DNA from: Rhizobium leguminosarum
Lineage (GTDB): Bacteria > Pseudomonadota > Alphaproteobacteria > Rhizobiales > Rhizobiaceae
Assembly (NCBI RefSeq): GCF_001652265.1
Contig: NZ_LWBS01000439.1
Coordinates: 124,001 to 188,000, forward strand
Reading direction: 5' to 3'
DNA: 64,000 nucleotides
Part shown: piece by piece, positions 9,312 through 18,198 of the stretch
How the letters are laid out: every line of letters starts with the position of its first letter
Numbering within the stretch: the stretch's first letter is position 1
Notes under the pieces: generated by a model
Told to the model about the DNA's origin: nothing
Database searches by the model: none
What the model saw: only the letters and a program-made list of their open reading frames with translations
Made by a program: the position numbers and the translations under genes

Positions 9312-9452
9312 ATGAAGTCCCGGAAAAAGCCGTTCACGGTCGAAATCAAGAAACGCCGCGGGGCAAGCGCAAAGGACGCGGGAAAGCGTGTGCTCTCGAA
9401 GCTACTTGACAAGCTCCGCTCCGGAGCCTCGGTTCCGATAGCGCGATCCTGA
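9312..9452 (+). CDS. 46-residue basic peptide cotranscribed with hsp20
   Basis: A short ORF of 46 residues beginning MKSRKKPFTVEIKKRR. It is strongly basic (about a third Lys/Arg), with no hydrophobic segment. An AGGAGG at 9297-9303 overlapping the Hsp20 stop codon gives a well-spaced ribosome site, and a rho-independent terminator follows 19 bases after its stop. Position, ribosome site and terminator support a real gene in the heat-shock operon. The composition suggests nucleic-acid or ribosome binding, but that is only a guess. I do not recognise a family. Confidence 0.6.
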   Translation: MKSRKKPFTVEIKKRRGASAKDAGKRVLSKLLDKLRSGASVPIARS

Positions 9453-9470
9453 ATTGAGTTGCATCCAGGA

Positions 9471-9495
9471 GGGCCGGCTGGGTGGCCGGCCCTTT
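9471..9495 (+). terminator. Rho-independent terminator of the hsp20 operon
   Basis: A perfect 8-bp stem GGGCCGGC/GCCGGCCC with a 6-base loop is followed by TTT. It lies 19 bases downstream of the small basic ORF and ends the heat-shock transcript. Confidence 0.8.
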
Positions 9496-9611
9496 GTCTG
9501 GCGGACCACCCTACTGGCTTCGCCGCATCCCCCAAATGCTCCTAAGCGACGTCATCTTGCCGCGAATTATCTGGCTTCATCCCCTTTTGCACAAGGGCAT
9601 TCGCGAAGAGA

Positions 9612-10151
9612 TCAGACGGCGTCGGGCTGCTTGCGGAGATTGGAGACGACGCGCCGGTTCTGCACTTTGCAGGAGCGCTCCGTGCAGTCGCGGACTTCGC
9701 GCTCATTCCCGTAGCCCTTGGCCCACATCCGCTTTGCGTCCACACCCTTTGAGATAAGGTAAGCCATTGCCGCGTCGGCACGCTTCTGCGACAGCGTCTC
9801 CATATTGGACGCGGACCCTGAATCGTCGGCGAATCCTTGCAGCTTGAGCATCCAGGTCGGGTTGTTGTTGAGCCAACTGGCTTGTTTGTCCAACGTCGCC
9901 ATGGCGACGGAATCGAGCTTGGCAGAGTCCTGCGTAAAATAGATCCGTCGGCCGACATTCAGGATAAAATCTTGCTCGCTGCCAGCCGCGACGTTTTCGA
10001 AACCAGGCGCCGGATCGTTCGTCTGGCCGGTCATTGGCACCGCCGCAGGTTCTTCGAGCGAGGCGAGTTCGGTGGTGGAGCAGGCGGCAAGCGCCAAGAG
10101 CATTGTCGCGGCGAGAAGGCGCCTCGTAAATCCGGTCGCAATAGAGATCAA
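9612..10151 (-). CDS. OmpA-family lipoprotein (peptidoglycan-binding domain)
   Basis: A 179-residue cell-envelope protein. The N-terminus has a lipoprotein signal peptide with lipobox LAAC near residue 24, so it is probably anchored in the outer membrane. The C-terminal OmpA/Pal domain runs from IYFTQDSAKLD to the end. It contains the LQGFADDSGS block and the QKRADAAMAYLISKGVDAKR helix characteristic of peptidoglycan-binding OmpA modules. It is followed after 11 bases by nothing on its strand; upstream, the L,D-transpeptidase stops 11 bases before its start, so the two are an operon. Together they suggest covalent and non-covalent linkage of outer membrane and peptidoglycan. It is shorter than Pal because it lacks a long linker. 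Confidence 0.9.
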   Translation of the reverse strand: MISIATGFTRRLLAATMLLALAACSTTELASLEEPAAVPMTGQTNDPAPGFENVAAGSEQDFILNVGRRIYFTQDSAKLDSVAMATLDKQASWLNNNPTWMLKLQGFADDSGSASNMETLSQKRADAAMAYLISKGVDAKRMWAKGYGNEREVRDCTERSCKVQNRRVVSNLRKQPDAV

Positions 10152-10162
10152 GGTGATATTCC

Positions 10163-10843
10163 TTATTCGACCGGGGTTGTCTGGCTGACCTGAGTGGCGC
10201 TTTCAGCCTGGTCTGCGATATGCGGCAGGACCTGCACCGCAGTGCCGATGGGGCAACGCTGGTAAAGATCGATGGCGTCTTCGTTAAACATGCGGATACA
10301 GCCGCTGGAGGCATCCTTGCCGATGCTCCACGGCTCCAGCGTGCCGTGGAAGCGATAGCCGGTATCGACGCCGTCGCGATGCAGGTACATGGCGCGGGGA
10401 CCGAGTGGATTTTTCGGTGAGCCTCCCGCCACGAATTCGGGCAGTTCCGGATGGCGTTTGCGCATCTCCGGCGGCGGCGTCCAGCGCGGCCACAGCGATT
10501 TATCGTCGATCGTCGCGCGGCCAAACCATTTGAAGCCCTCGCGGCCGACGCCGACGCCGTAGCGGATGGCCGTCTTGTTCTCCATGATCACATAGAGAAA
10601 ATGGTGCCTCGTATCGACGACAACAGTGCCGATCGGTTCGCTGCTGAAATATTTGACGACCTGGCGGTGCCACTGTCTGTCGATCTTGGCAAAGTTGGTC
10701 CTTCGGAACGTCACGCCATTGTCGACGGTAGTGCCGTCGAAATAGGAAGACGCCGCGGCAAATGCCGGTTTCCGGACTGCACCGGCACCAAGTAACGCCA
10801 ATCCACCCAGCACAATATTTCTGCGAGTCCACGGCATCGGCAA
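10163..10843 (-). CDS. L,D-transpeptidase (YkuD domain)
   Basis: A periplasmic enzyme that makes 3-3 peptidoglycan cross-links or attaches lipoproteins to peptidoglycan. A twin-arginine-like signal (RRNIVLGGLALLGAGAV) is followed by the catalytic domain. The signature has His in FHGTLEPWSIG and the catalytic Cys at about residue 182 in ASSGCIRM, so the active site is intact. At 226 residues it matches the short single-domain class common in Rhizobiales (ErfK/YbiS/YcfS/YnhG type). It is cotranscribed with the OmpA-type lipoprotein 11 bases downstream, consistent with an envelope-maintenance pair. Confidence 0.93.
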   Translation of the reverse strand: MPMPWTRRNIVLGGLALLGAGAVRKPAFAAASSYFDGTTVDNGVTFRRTNFAKIDRQWHRQVVKYFSSEPIGTVVVDTRHHFLYVIMENKTAIRYGVGVGREGFKWFGRATIDDKSLWPRWTPPPEMRKRHPELPEFVAGGSPKNPLGPRAMYLHRDGVDTGYRFHGTLEPWSIGKDASSGCIRMFNEDAIDLYQRCPIGTAVQVLPHIADQAESATQVSQTTPVE

Positions 10844-11018
10844 TATCCCCCCTTAAAGCCAAGCAGCGAGGCGTCAGTAAATCAGATTTTTCATTTGCCA
10901 CAACAGAAAAATCATCTCCTCCCTAAAGGCGGAGACCGGTTCACGAGCCTCCTGTGTCTGGTATTGCCCCATCGTTACTCTGGAATGCCGCGGCGCTTCG
11001 AGTTAAAGGGCCGGGCAT

Positions 11019-11960
11019 TCATCTCCTCTGAAGATCCGCATGTACTCTTTCCGCAACCACCTGCGAGCCGATGCTCTTCACACGCGGCAGTTCCGTTTCT
11101 TGTGCAAATGCCTCCACAAGATCACAAAGCATCTCTCGCGCCACGCCAGGGACCACATGATGAGGCAAATGCCCGACACCTTCCAGCAATCTGACGATCG
11201 GCCCCGGATGCTTCCTGCAAAGCCAATCAATATGCCAGTTCGGTGAAATCACGCGGTCCGCCATCCCGAAGAGAATGTGCAGGGGAAGATCGCCAGGCAG
11301 ATCTGGAAGGCGCTCCATGTCTCGGTTGAAGGCGCGCAACTCATCGGCCATCGTGCGGATGGTAATGGGATTGACGACGTGAGAGGCCGGCAGGTCCGAG
11401 AGATGACAAGGCAGGGGATTGGGAAAAGAGGACGACCTCAGGCCCCGATCGAGAAAAAATGCGGGCCACCGGCCGATGACGTGCTGGCGGATCAACGGCC
11501 CGACCACCGGAGCGACCGCCGATCTAAGCACAATCAACGGCTTCGATGGCACAGGCGCGCAACATGGGGAAATGAGAAAAAGTCCCCTGACGAGGTCTGG
11601 TCTTCTTGCAGCAAGGTGTAACGCCGCTGCGCTGCCGATCGAGTGCGCGACGATCCTCACCTCCGGCAGGTCAAGAGACGCGAGAAGGCGTTCAAGCCAG
11701 AAGGACTGTCCCTCAGGTCCACGCTCAGCCGGTGCAGGCGGCGTGCTCAGTCCATAGCCAGGCCGGTCGGGTGCAATGATCCGGAAATCGCTGTTGTCGA
11801 AAGGAAGCAAAATTTCCTGCGCAAGACTGCCGCAGCCATGCAGGAGGACAACTGGAATGCCATGTGAGTTGCCACCGTCAAGGATGTGAACATCCTGATC
11901 TTCGACGTGAATTGTTGTTCCGAGCGTCGGCTGGACTGGCTTCACTAACATGAGCCGCAT
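11019..11960 (-). CDS. Alpha/beta hydrolase
   Basis: A 313-residue alpha/beta-hydrolase-fold protein. The triad is visible: Ser in VAHSIGSA (near residue 118), Asp in FGMADRVISP and His in EGVGHLPHH. The HGCGS motif supplies the oxyanion hole. The first in-frame ATG is at 11960 and another at 11951; neither has a strong ribosome site, so the start is uncertain by three codons. There is no signal peptide. It is divergent from the AI-2E-family permease at 12102 and separated by 175 bases from the L,D-transpeptidase. Substrate unknown; haloalkane dehalogenase/epoxide hydrolase relatives are possible. Confidence 0.88.
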   Translation of the reverse strand: MRLMLVKPVQPTLGTTIHVEDQDVHILDGGNSHGIPVVLLHGCGSLAQEILLPFDNSDFRIIAPDRPGYGLSTPPAPAERGPEGQSFWLERLLASLDLPEVRIVAHSIGSAAALHLAARRPDLVRGLFLISPCCAPVPSKPLIVLRSAVAPVVGPLIRQHVIGRWPAFFLDRGLRSSSFPNPLPCHLSDLPASHVVNPITIRTMADELRAFNRDMERLPDLPGDLPLHILFGMADRVISPNWHIDWLCRKHPGPIVRLLEGVGHLPHHVVPGVAREMLCDLVEAFAQETELPRVKSIGSQVVAERVHADLQRR

Positions 11961-12101
11961 AACTAAAATCGGAAGAAGAAGTTCCGGCCGGTTGCGGACG
12001 GCGCCTGCGGCATCGAGCCGTTAGAGTAGGATGGAAGGGAGGCCCAGCGCTGCCACCTTATCTGTGCTACCATCAACGCGGTCTCGAAGCGGAAAGATCG
12101 A

Positions 12102-13151
12102 ATGCTCCTTCAGCGTGTCAGTTTCTATGTGCTTCTGGTCCTCGTGACCATTGCGTTCGTCGCCGTCGTGCTACCGTTCTATTCGGCGATATTCTGGGCA
12201 GTCGTCCTCGCTATCATCTTCTTCCCGCTTCACGCCCGTATCGAGGCTCGGCTGGGTGGGCGGGGAAACCTCGCTGCAGCGCTCTCTGTGTTGATCTGTC
12301 TCTGCGTCGTTATCATTCCCGGGCTGATCGTCCTCAGTTCACTCGTCCAGCAGGGCAACCATCTCTATCAACGTATGGATAGCGGCGAGATCGACGTCCG
12401 GAGCTTTATTCATAATCTGCAGGAAGCATTGCCCTTGTTCCTCCGCGACTGGCTCCGGAGCATCGAGCTGAACGGCGTCGATACGTTTCAGGACCGCGTT
12501 TCCTCAGCATTGATGCAGGGCGGCGGTTTTTTTGCCGGACACGCCTTGAGCCTCGGTCAGAACACCCTGCGGTTCTTCGTCACCTTCGGCGTGATGCTCT
12601 ATCTGCTGTTCTTCATGTTCCGGGATGGGCGCGCCATTGCCCGCGCCATCAGAAGAGCGCTGCCTCTCAGCGATGCCCATACACTTCGCTTCACCTCCAA
12701 ATTCACTTCGGTCGTTCACGCGACCGTGCGAGGCAATATTATCATCGCCATCATCCAGGGTTCGATCGGCGGGATCGCCTTTTGGGCCCTCGGCGTCGAG
12801 CCAGCCCTGCTGTGGGGCGTACTGATGAGCTTCCTGTCGCTGCTGCCTGCGGTCGGCGCCGCATTGATCTGGGTGCCCACGGCCATTTACCTGGCCCTGG
12901 CCGGCTTTTGGGTGAAGGCGATTGTGCTGGTTGCGGTCGGCGCCCTCGTCATCGGTCTTGTCGATAATCTTCTGAGGCCATCCTTGGTCGGCCGGGAGAC
13001 CAAGCTTCCCGACTATGTCGTCCTCATTTCCACCATTGGCGGCATTTCTCTCGTAGGCATCAATGGTTTCGTGATCGGGCCGTTGATAGCCGCTCTCTTC
13101 ATCGCCGCTTGGGGAATTTTCGTGGAGGAGGAGGGCACGTCGGATTCCTGA
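12102..13151 (+). CDS. AI-2E family transporter (YdiK/TqsA-type membrane protein)
   Basis: A 349-residue inner-membrane permease. Strongly hydrophobic segments lie at about residues 7-40 and 60-85, and then across residues 150-330. The C-terminal block VDNLLRPSLVGRETKLPDYV followed by GGISLVGINGFVIGPLIAAL is diagnostic of the AI-2E exporter family (DUF20). Family members export quorum-signal or small metabolites or ions; several are Na+/H+ antiporters. It sits with DUF2267 and CBS-domain genes in the same direction, a grouping typical of rhizobial stress clusters. The substrate cannot be told from sequence. Confidence 0.9.
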   Translation: MLLQRVSFYVLLVLVTIAFVAVVLPFYSAIFWAVVLAIIFFPLHARIEARLGGRGNLAAALSVLICLCVVIIPGLIVLSSLVQQGNHLYQRMDSGEIDVRSFIHNLQEALPLFLRDWLRSIELNGVDTFQDRVSSALMQGGGFFAGHALSLGQNTLRFFVTFGVMLYLLFFMFRDGRAIARAIRRALPLSDAHTLRFTSKFTSVVHATVRGNIIIAIIQGSIGGIAFWALGVEPALLWGVLMSFLSLLPAVGAALIWVPTAIYLALAGFWVKAIVLVAVGALVIGLVDNLLRPSLVGRETKLPDYVVLISTIGGISLVGINGFVIGPLIAALFIAAWGIFVEEEGTSDS

Positions 13152-13243
13152 CGAAGCGGCCGGTGCATTTAACGATTGATTCCGGAACTTTCATCTCCCT
13201 GAGTGGTTCAACAGATTCGAACCATCATCATGGAGGTGAAGCC

Positions 13244-13684
13244 ATGAGCGCTTCGGGTGTCGCCGTCTTCGATAAGACGCTGCAAACCACAAATATATGG
13301 CTCGACGATCTGATGGCCGACCAGGGACCTGATCGGCAGCTTGCCTGGCATGTGCTTGGCGCGGTTCTTCATACGTTGAGAGATCGTCTGCCGATCGATC
13401 TGGCTGCGCATCTGTCGGCACAGCTGCCACTCCTCGTGCGCGGCGCCTATTACGACCGCTACGATCCTTCCAAACAACCCGTCCGTTCACGTTCCCTGGA
13501 TGAGTTCCTGGAGCAGGTGAACGACGAGCTTTCATCGACGCGTCCGGTAGACGCGAAGGAGGCCGTGCGGTCGGTTTTCCGGGTGCTTTCCCACTATATA
13601 GATCCGGGCGAGGTGCGGAAAGTGCGCCACGGACTGCCGGCAGAAGTCCAGGCGCTCTGGCCGGATCCGGATATGCGCCATTAG
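13244..13684 (+). CDS. DUF2267 family protein
   Basis: A 146-residue soluble protein of the DUF2267 family. The core is WLDDLMADQGPDRQLAWHVL, then GAVLHTLRDRLPIDLAAHLS, then QLPLLVRGAYYDRY; it matches the family's helical repeat, which proposes relatedness to bacterial proteins often found beside Hsp20 and CBS genes. The ATG at 13244 has TGGAGG eight bases upstream; a longer frame begins at 13109 but overlaps the permease gene. No catalytic residues are known for the family, so the function is unassigned. The context points to general stress. Confidence 0.85.
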   Translation: MSASGVAVFDKTLQTTNIWLDDLMADQGPDRQLAWHVLGAVLHTLRDRLPIDLAAHLSAQLPLLVRGAYYDRYDPSKQPVRSRSLDEFLEQVNDELSSTRPVDAKEAVRSVFRVLSHYIDPGEVRKVRHGLPAEVQALWPDPDMRH

Positions 13685-13785
13685 GGCCTCGAGAGAGTGG
13701 CAGGAGCCGCAACCACATCGTTTCGGAAACGACTCTCACCGGAACATTCGACGTCCACTAACCGCAAAAGGCAGGAGGAAAGACC

Positions 13786-14211
13786 ATGAAAGTGTCAGAG
13801 ATCATGTCGCGCGATGTAGAAATCGCCAACCCTAATCAGACGATAGCCGAAATCGCGAGATGCATGGCCGACAGGCAGATCGGCTTCCTGCCGGTCGGCG
13901 ACAACGACCGGCTCGTCGGAACCATCACCGACCGCGATCTCGTCGTGCGCGGGCTTGCCGACGGATTAGGGGGCGATGCAAAGGTGCGCGAAGTCATGTC
14001 GCGCGATGTCAAATATTGTTTCGAAGACGACGATGTCGACGACGTGACCCGCAATATGGGGCAAGTCCAGGTCCGCCGCCTTCCCGTCGTCAATCGTGAC
14101 AAACGCCTTACCGGCGTCATCTCGCTCGGCGATGCGTCCCTGGCGGACACCGCTGCGGCGGGAGCCGGGTTGAAAAAAGTTTCCCGACCGGGCGGCGCTC
14201 ATGCACATTAG
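13786..14211 (+). CDS. CBS-domain-pair protein
   Basis: A 141-residue protein made of two CBS domains. The first is at residues 1-60 (VSEIMSRDVEIANPNQTIAE, ending GTITDRDLVVRGL). The second is at about 65-125 (VREVMSRDVKYCFEDDDVDD, ending GVISLGDASLADT). Such Bateman modules bind adenosyl nucleotides and sense energy state. No other domain is attached, so it would have to act through a partner. An AGGAGG lies nine bases upstream of the ATG. It ends the stress block and is convergent with the ABC operon at 14261. Confidence 0.92.
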   Translation: MKVSEIMSRDVEIANPNQTIAEIARCMADRQIGFLPVGDNDRLVGTITDRDLVVRGLADGLGGDAKVREVMSRDVKYCFEDDDVDDVTRNMGQVQVRRLPVVNRDKRLTGVISLGDASLADTAAAGAGLKKVSRPGGAHAH

Positions 14212-14260
14212 AGGAGGATGATTTTAGGCCTGAAGCAATCAGCGATCCTATCGTTTGAGA

Positions 14261-15268
14261 TCATTCATCGTTGAGGTGGCAAGCTGACAGGTGCCCCGGT
14301 GCAATTTCCTTTTTCACCGGCACTTCCATATGACAGCGGTCCATCGCGAACGGGCATCGCGGATGGAAGTGACAGCCTTTTGGCGGGTTTATCGGGCTGG
14401 GGAGTTCGCCATCGACGGGCTTGAACTGCCGCTTGCCGGGTTCGATGCGCGGCACCTCGGCCAAGAGCGCTTTCGTGTAGGGATGATTGGGCCGCGCGAA
14501 GACCTCCTCGACGGGCGCCTCTTCGACGATGCGGCCGAGATACATGATCGCAACACGATCGGAAATATGTTCCACGACGCCGAGATCATGGCTGACGAAC
14601 AAATAGGTCAGGTCGAGCTTGTCACGAAGTTCCATGAACAGGTTGATCACCTGGGCCTGGATGGAAACGTCGAGTGCGGCGACGCTTTCGTCACAGACGA
14701 GGAATTTCGGCTGCACGGCAAGCGCGCGCGCAATATTGACGCGCTGCCGCTGGCCACCGGAAAACTGGTGCGGGTATCGCTTTTTCATGGCCGGGTCGAA
14801 ACCGGCCAGCATCAAATATCTGTCGACATAGACGTCGCGTTCCGTCGAGCGGGCAAGCCCATGTGTTCGAGGCGCCTCCCAGATAAGCTCCTCGACGGTC
14901 ATGCGCGGATTGAGAGCCGCCATCGGATTCTGGAAAATCATCTGGCTGGCGAGACCGAACTGATGCTGCTCGCCTTTCGACATGGCGCTTCGATCATTCC
15001 CCTTCCAGAGAATCTGGCCCTGGCTTGGCGAGGTGATCCCTGCAATGGCGCGGCCGAGCGTCGACTTCCCGCAGCCGCTTTCACCGACAAGGCCGACAAC
15101 CTCTCCGGGCCGGATGCTGAGGCTGACATTATCAAGCGCGTGAACGACAGGCACCGGTTTGGCCAGTTTGAGCTTGAGCGCGATCTTGGCGGCCAGGTCG
15201 GGTTTGGCTCCGAAGCGCTGCGACACGTTCCTCGCTTCGATCAGGGGCGCGGCGGTCGCCGTCATCAT
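14261..15268 (-). CDS. Oligopeptide-type ABC importer, ATP-binding subunit (OppF/DppF-like)
   Basis: A 335-residue cytoplasmic ATPase of a peptide importer. Walker A GESGCGKST, the signature FSGGQRQRVNIARALAVQ and Walker B FLVCDESVAALDVS are intact. The C-terminal oligopeptide-transporter extension (NHPYTKALLAEVPRIEPGKR plus the Cys-containing GCHFHPRCPFAMD block) marks the OppF/DppF class, and that Cys cluster may hold an iron-sulfur centre. The ATG at 15268 overlaps the upstream ATPase stop as ATGA, so translation is coupled. It is the last gene of the leftward operon that begins with the substrate-binding protein at 22392. Confidence 0.95.
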   Translation of the reverse strand: MMTATAAPLIEARNVSQRFGAKPDLAAKIALKLKLAKPVPVVHALDNVSLSIRPGEVVGLVGESGCGKSTLGRAIAGITSPSQGQILWKGNDRSAMSKGEQHQFGLASQMIFQNPMAALNPRMTVEELIWEAPRTHGLARSTERDVYVDRYLMLAGFDPAMKKRYPHQFSGGQRQRVNIARALAVQPKFLVCDESVAALDVSIQAQVINLFMELRDKLDLTYLFVSHDLGVVEHISDRVAIMYLGRIVEEAPVEEVFARPNHPYTKALLAEVPRIEPGKRQFKPVDGELPSPINPPKGCHFHPRCPFAMDRCHMEVPVKKEIAPGHLSACHLNDE

Positions 15269-16242
15269 GCTACCTCTTTCGTTACGGGATGAATGCAGCG
15301 GAAGGAGCGATCGCCTTCCGGCATGAGCGCCGGCATGACCAGACAACCGTCGGTTGCCCGATCACAGCGCGTACGAAAACTGCATCCCTGTGGGAGGCGG
15401 TTGATCGCCGGCGTCATGCCGCGGATCTGGTGAAGGGGTTCTCCGCGTCTGTTTTGCGAGGGCACCGACGCGATCAGACCGGCGGTGTAGGGATGGTGAG
15501 GATCGGTCAGAACCTTGCCCACCGGTCCGGTCTCCAGGAGACGGCCGGCATACATGACGGCGATCTCGTCGGCCAATCTTGAAACGATCGCCAGATCGTG
15601 GGTGATCCAGATCACCGCCGTATTTCCCTCTTCAGTGAGTTTCTGGAATTCGGAGATGATCTGGCTCTGGATCGTCACATCCAGCGCCGTTGTCGGTTCA
15701 TCGGCGATGATGAGGTCCGGCTTGTGGAGAAGCGCGATGGCAATTGCCACACGCTGGCGCATTCCGCCGGAAAACTGATGCGGATAGGCGGCAAGCCTTT
15801 CTTCAGGGCTTGGTATTCCAACCAGCGCCAAAGCATCCCGCGCCCGCTGCCGGGCAGCATCCTTCGAGACTCGCTCGTGTGCCTGGACGGCTTCCACCAT
15901 CTGAGTTCCGACCGTCAGGACCGGATTGAGCGTCATCATCGGATCCTGAAATACCATGGCGATCCGCTTGCCGCGCAGCTGCCGCATCTCTTCGTCCGAA
16001 TATTTGGCGATGTCGGCGCCGTCGAAGATGACCCGGCCGCCGACAACCCGGCCGGGCTTATCGAGGAGCCGCATGATCGAGAAGCCGGTCACCGACTTTC
16101 CGGATCCGGATTCTCCCACAAGACCAAGGACCTTGCCGCGCTCCACCGTGAACGACACATCATTGACGGCGCAAAGGCTGGGGCGTCCCCTGCCGCCGCC
16201 GAATTCGGTGACGAGATTGCTCACTTGCAGCAATGGGGTCAT
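15265..16242 (-). CDS. Oligopeptide-type ABC importer, ATP-binding subunit (OppD/DppD-like)
   Basis: A 325-residue ATPase pairing with the OppF-like subunit. It has Walker [10 protein letters not shown], signature FSGGMRQRVAIAIALLHKPD and Walker [17 protein letters not shown]-terminal oligopeptide extension (HHPYTAGLIASVPS, then GCSFRTRCDRA) completes the family architecture. The start at 16242 forms a 4-base ATGA overlap with the permease stop, and the gene ends in the same kind of overlap with the next ATPase. This gives tight translational coupling across the three genes. The open frame runs far upstream through the permease gene in another frame, but that extension is not coding. Confidence 0.95.
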   Translation of the reverse strand: MTPLLQVSNLVTEFGGGRGRPSLCAVNDVSFTVERGKVLGLVGESGSGKSVTGFSIMRLLDKPGRVVGGRVIFDGADIAKYSDEEMRQLRGKRIAMVFQDPMMTLNPVLTVGTQMVEAVQAHERVSKDAARQRARDALALVGIPSPEERLAAYPHQFSGGMRQRVAIAIALLHKPDLIIADEPTTALDVTIQSQIISEFQKLTEEGNTAVIWITHDLAIVSRLADEIAVMYAGRLLETGPVGKVLTDPHHPYTAGLIASVPSQNRRGEPLHQIRGMTPAINRLPQGCSFRTRCDRATDGCLVMPALMPEGDRSFRCIHPVTKEVA

Positions 16243-17153
16243 GACATGTTCCTCGGGTTGAGGACATCGCGCAGCCGGTCGCCGACGAGATTGATCGCCG
16301 CGATCGTGACCAGAAGGGCAATGCCGGGAAAGAAGCTGATCCAGTAGAGGCCCGTCAGAAGGTACTGGTAGCCCGTCGAGATCAGCATGCCGAGCGAGGG
16401 TTCGGTCACGGATGCCCCGAGACCGAGGAAGGACAAGGTCGCCTCGAGCCCGATTGCCCTGGCGATCTGCATGGTGGCGATGACGATGACCGGCGCAAGA
16501 CAGTTTGGCAGCAGGTGCCTGAAGAGGATGCGCCATCCGGGCAGGCGCAGCATCCGGGCCGCCTCGATATATTCCTTCTCGCGCTCGACCAGAGCGGTGC
16601 CGCGGACAGTGCGGGCATAGGTCGCCCACTCGGCGATGATCAGTGCGATCACGACGTTGGGCACGCCCTTGCCAAGCACGGCGAGCATCATGAGCGCCAT
16701 CAAGATGGTGGGAAACGAGAGCTGAAGGTCGACGAGCCGCATCATCGCGGTTTCCGTGCGCCCTCCCATGTAAGCGGCGAACAGTCCGGCTGAGGTTCCG
16801 ATGATGGCAGCAGCGAAAGCCGACAGAACGCCCACCAGCAAAGAGGTGCGCAGGCCATAGAGGATGCCGGACAGGATATCGCGGCCCTGGCTGTCGGTAC
16901 CGAGGTGATAGACAAGCCCGGTCATGGATTCGGACCCCGGCGGCAGCCGTCCATCCATGATGTCGAGCTGCATTAAATCATAGGGATTTTGCGGAGAGAT
17001 CCATGGCGCGAGCATCGCCAGGCAACAGATGATCACCAGCTTGAGGAAGGCGATCGCGGCTGCCGGAGAGCTGAAGAAATCCGCGATCCCTTTCGACAGA
17101 CGACTGGGTTCGGGCGTTGGAGCACTCGTGTCTTGCGTGTTTGGTTCGGCCAT
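16239..17153 (-). CDS. Oligopeptide-type ABC importer, permease (DppC-like)
   Basis: A 304-residue inner-membrane permease. A short cytoplasmic N-terminus is followed by a hydrophobic helix at about 35-50, then a periplasmic loop containing HLGTDSQGRDILSGILYGLR, the DppC N-terminal hallmark. Five or so further helices carry the ATPase-contact EAA loop (EAARMLRLPGWRILFRHLLP). It starts four bases after the stop of the DppB-like permease and overlaps the ATPase gene by four bases. It forms the heterodimeric channel with that permease. Confidence 0.94.
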   Translation of the reverse strand: MAEPNTQDTSAPTPEPSRLSKGIADFFSSPAAAIAFLKLVIICCLAMLAPWISPQNPYDLMQLDIMDGRLPPGSESMTGLVYHLGTDSQGRDILSGILYGLRTSLLVGVLSAFAAAIIGTSAGLFAAYMGGRTETAMMRLVDLQLSFPTILMALMMLAVLGKGVPNVVIALIIAEWATYARTVRGTALVEREKEYIEAARMLRLPGWRILFRHLLPNCLAPVIVIATMQIARAIGLEATLSFLGLGASVTEPSLGMLISTGYQYLLTGLYWISFFPGIALLVTIAAINLVGDRLRDVLNPRNMS

Positions 17154-17157
17154 GGGG

Positions 17158-18132
17158 TCAAGCCTTTCCTTCCAGCCGGACCCGCGGATCCAGAAGGGTA
17201 TAACAGATGTCGATGATGAAGTTGAGGACGACGAAGAGCAGCACCATCATCATCAGGTAGGCGACGATGACGGGGCGATCGAGAAGGTTGATCGAGTCGA
17301 TGATGAGCTTGCCCATGCCCGGCCACGCAAAGATGCTTTCGGTGACGACCGAAAAGGCAATCAGTGAGCCGAACTCGAGCCCGATAATCGTCACCACCGG
17401 GATCATCAGGTTCTTGAGAACGTGCACGGAAATGATCCGCCGCTCTCGCAATCCCTTGGCGCGGGCGAACTTCACATAGTCCTGAGGAAGGACTTCCTGC
17501 ACGCCGGCGCGGGTCAGCCGAAGAATGAGCGACGTCTTGAACAGAGCCAAGTTGAAGGCGGGCAATAAGAGGTGCCTGATGCCGTCTGCGGTCAGAAACG
17601 ACCATTGCACGCCAAGCAGTTCTTGCGTCGGGCCGCGGCCATTCGTCGGCAACCAGCCGAGCTCGACGGAAAATACCATGATCAGCATGAGACCGACCCA
17701 GAAGGTCGGAAGCGAGAAGCCCAGGATCGAGCCGCTCATGATGAGCTTGGAGGAGATCCGATTGGGGTAGAGCCCTGCATACAGCCCAAAGGGCAAGCCG
17801 AACAGCAGCGCGATGCCGAGAGCCGTGATCGCCAGTTCGAGTGTCGCCGGGAGCCGTTCGAGGATCAGACCCAGCGCCGGCCGCCCATAAACGAAGCTGT
17901 TGCCGAAATCCCCGTGCAGAAGCCCTTGGAGAAACAGCAGGTACTGTTTCCACAGCGGCTGATCCAGGCCGTAACGCGCGATGACGAGTGCCCGCTCCGC
18001 CTGATTGGCGTCCGGGTTGATGAGGATGTCGACCGGGTTGCCGATCACATTGACGCCGATGAAGACAATGATCGTCATCGCGACAACGACGAACAGCGCC
18101 TGTATCAACCGCCTGATAATGGATGTGACCAT
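17158..18132 (-). CDS. Oligopeptide-type ABC importer, permease (DppB-like)
   Basis: A 324-residue inner-membrane permease. The first helix (LIQALFVVVAMTIIVFIGV) is followed by the DppB family loop RYGLDQPLWKQYLLFLQGLL plus HGDFGNS. The EAA-type loop is FARAKGLRERRIISVHVLKN. The C-terminal DPRVRLEGKA tail is typical. It lies 66 bases downstream of the gamma-glutamyltransferase-like gene and four bases before the DppC-like gene. Its grouping with that enzyme suggests the imported substrate is a small peptide or gamma-glutamyl compound. Confidence 0.94.
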   Translation of the reverse strand: MVTSIIRRLIQALFVVVAMTIIVFIGVNVIGNPVDILINPDANQAERALVIARYGLDQPLWKQYLLFLQGLLHGDFGNSFVYGRPALGLILERLPATLELAITALGIALLFGLPFGLYAGLYPNRISSKLIMSGSILGFSLPTFWVGLMLIMVFSVELGWLPTNGRGPTQELLGVQWSFLTADGIRHLLLPAFNLALFKTSLILRLTRAGVQEVLPQDYVKFARAKGLRERRIISVHVLKNLMIPVVTIIGLEFGSLIAFSVVTESIFAWPGMGKLIIDSINLLDRPVIVAYLMMMVLLFVVLNFIIDICYTLLDPRVRLEGKA

Positions 18133-18198
18133 TGAACCTCTCCCACAGCGCCGCGCGTCTTTTCGAGAGCCGCAAAGGACGCTGTAACATTTTTGAAT

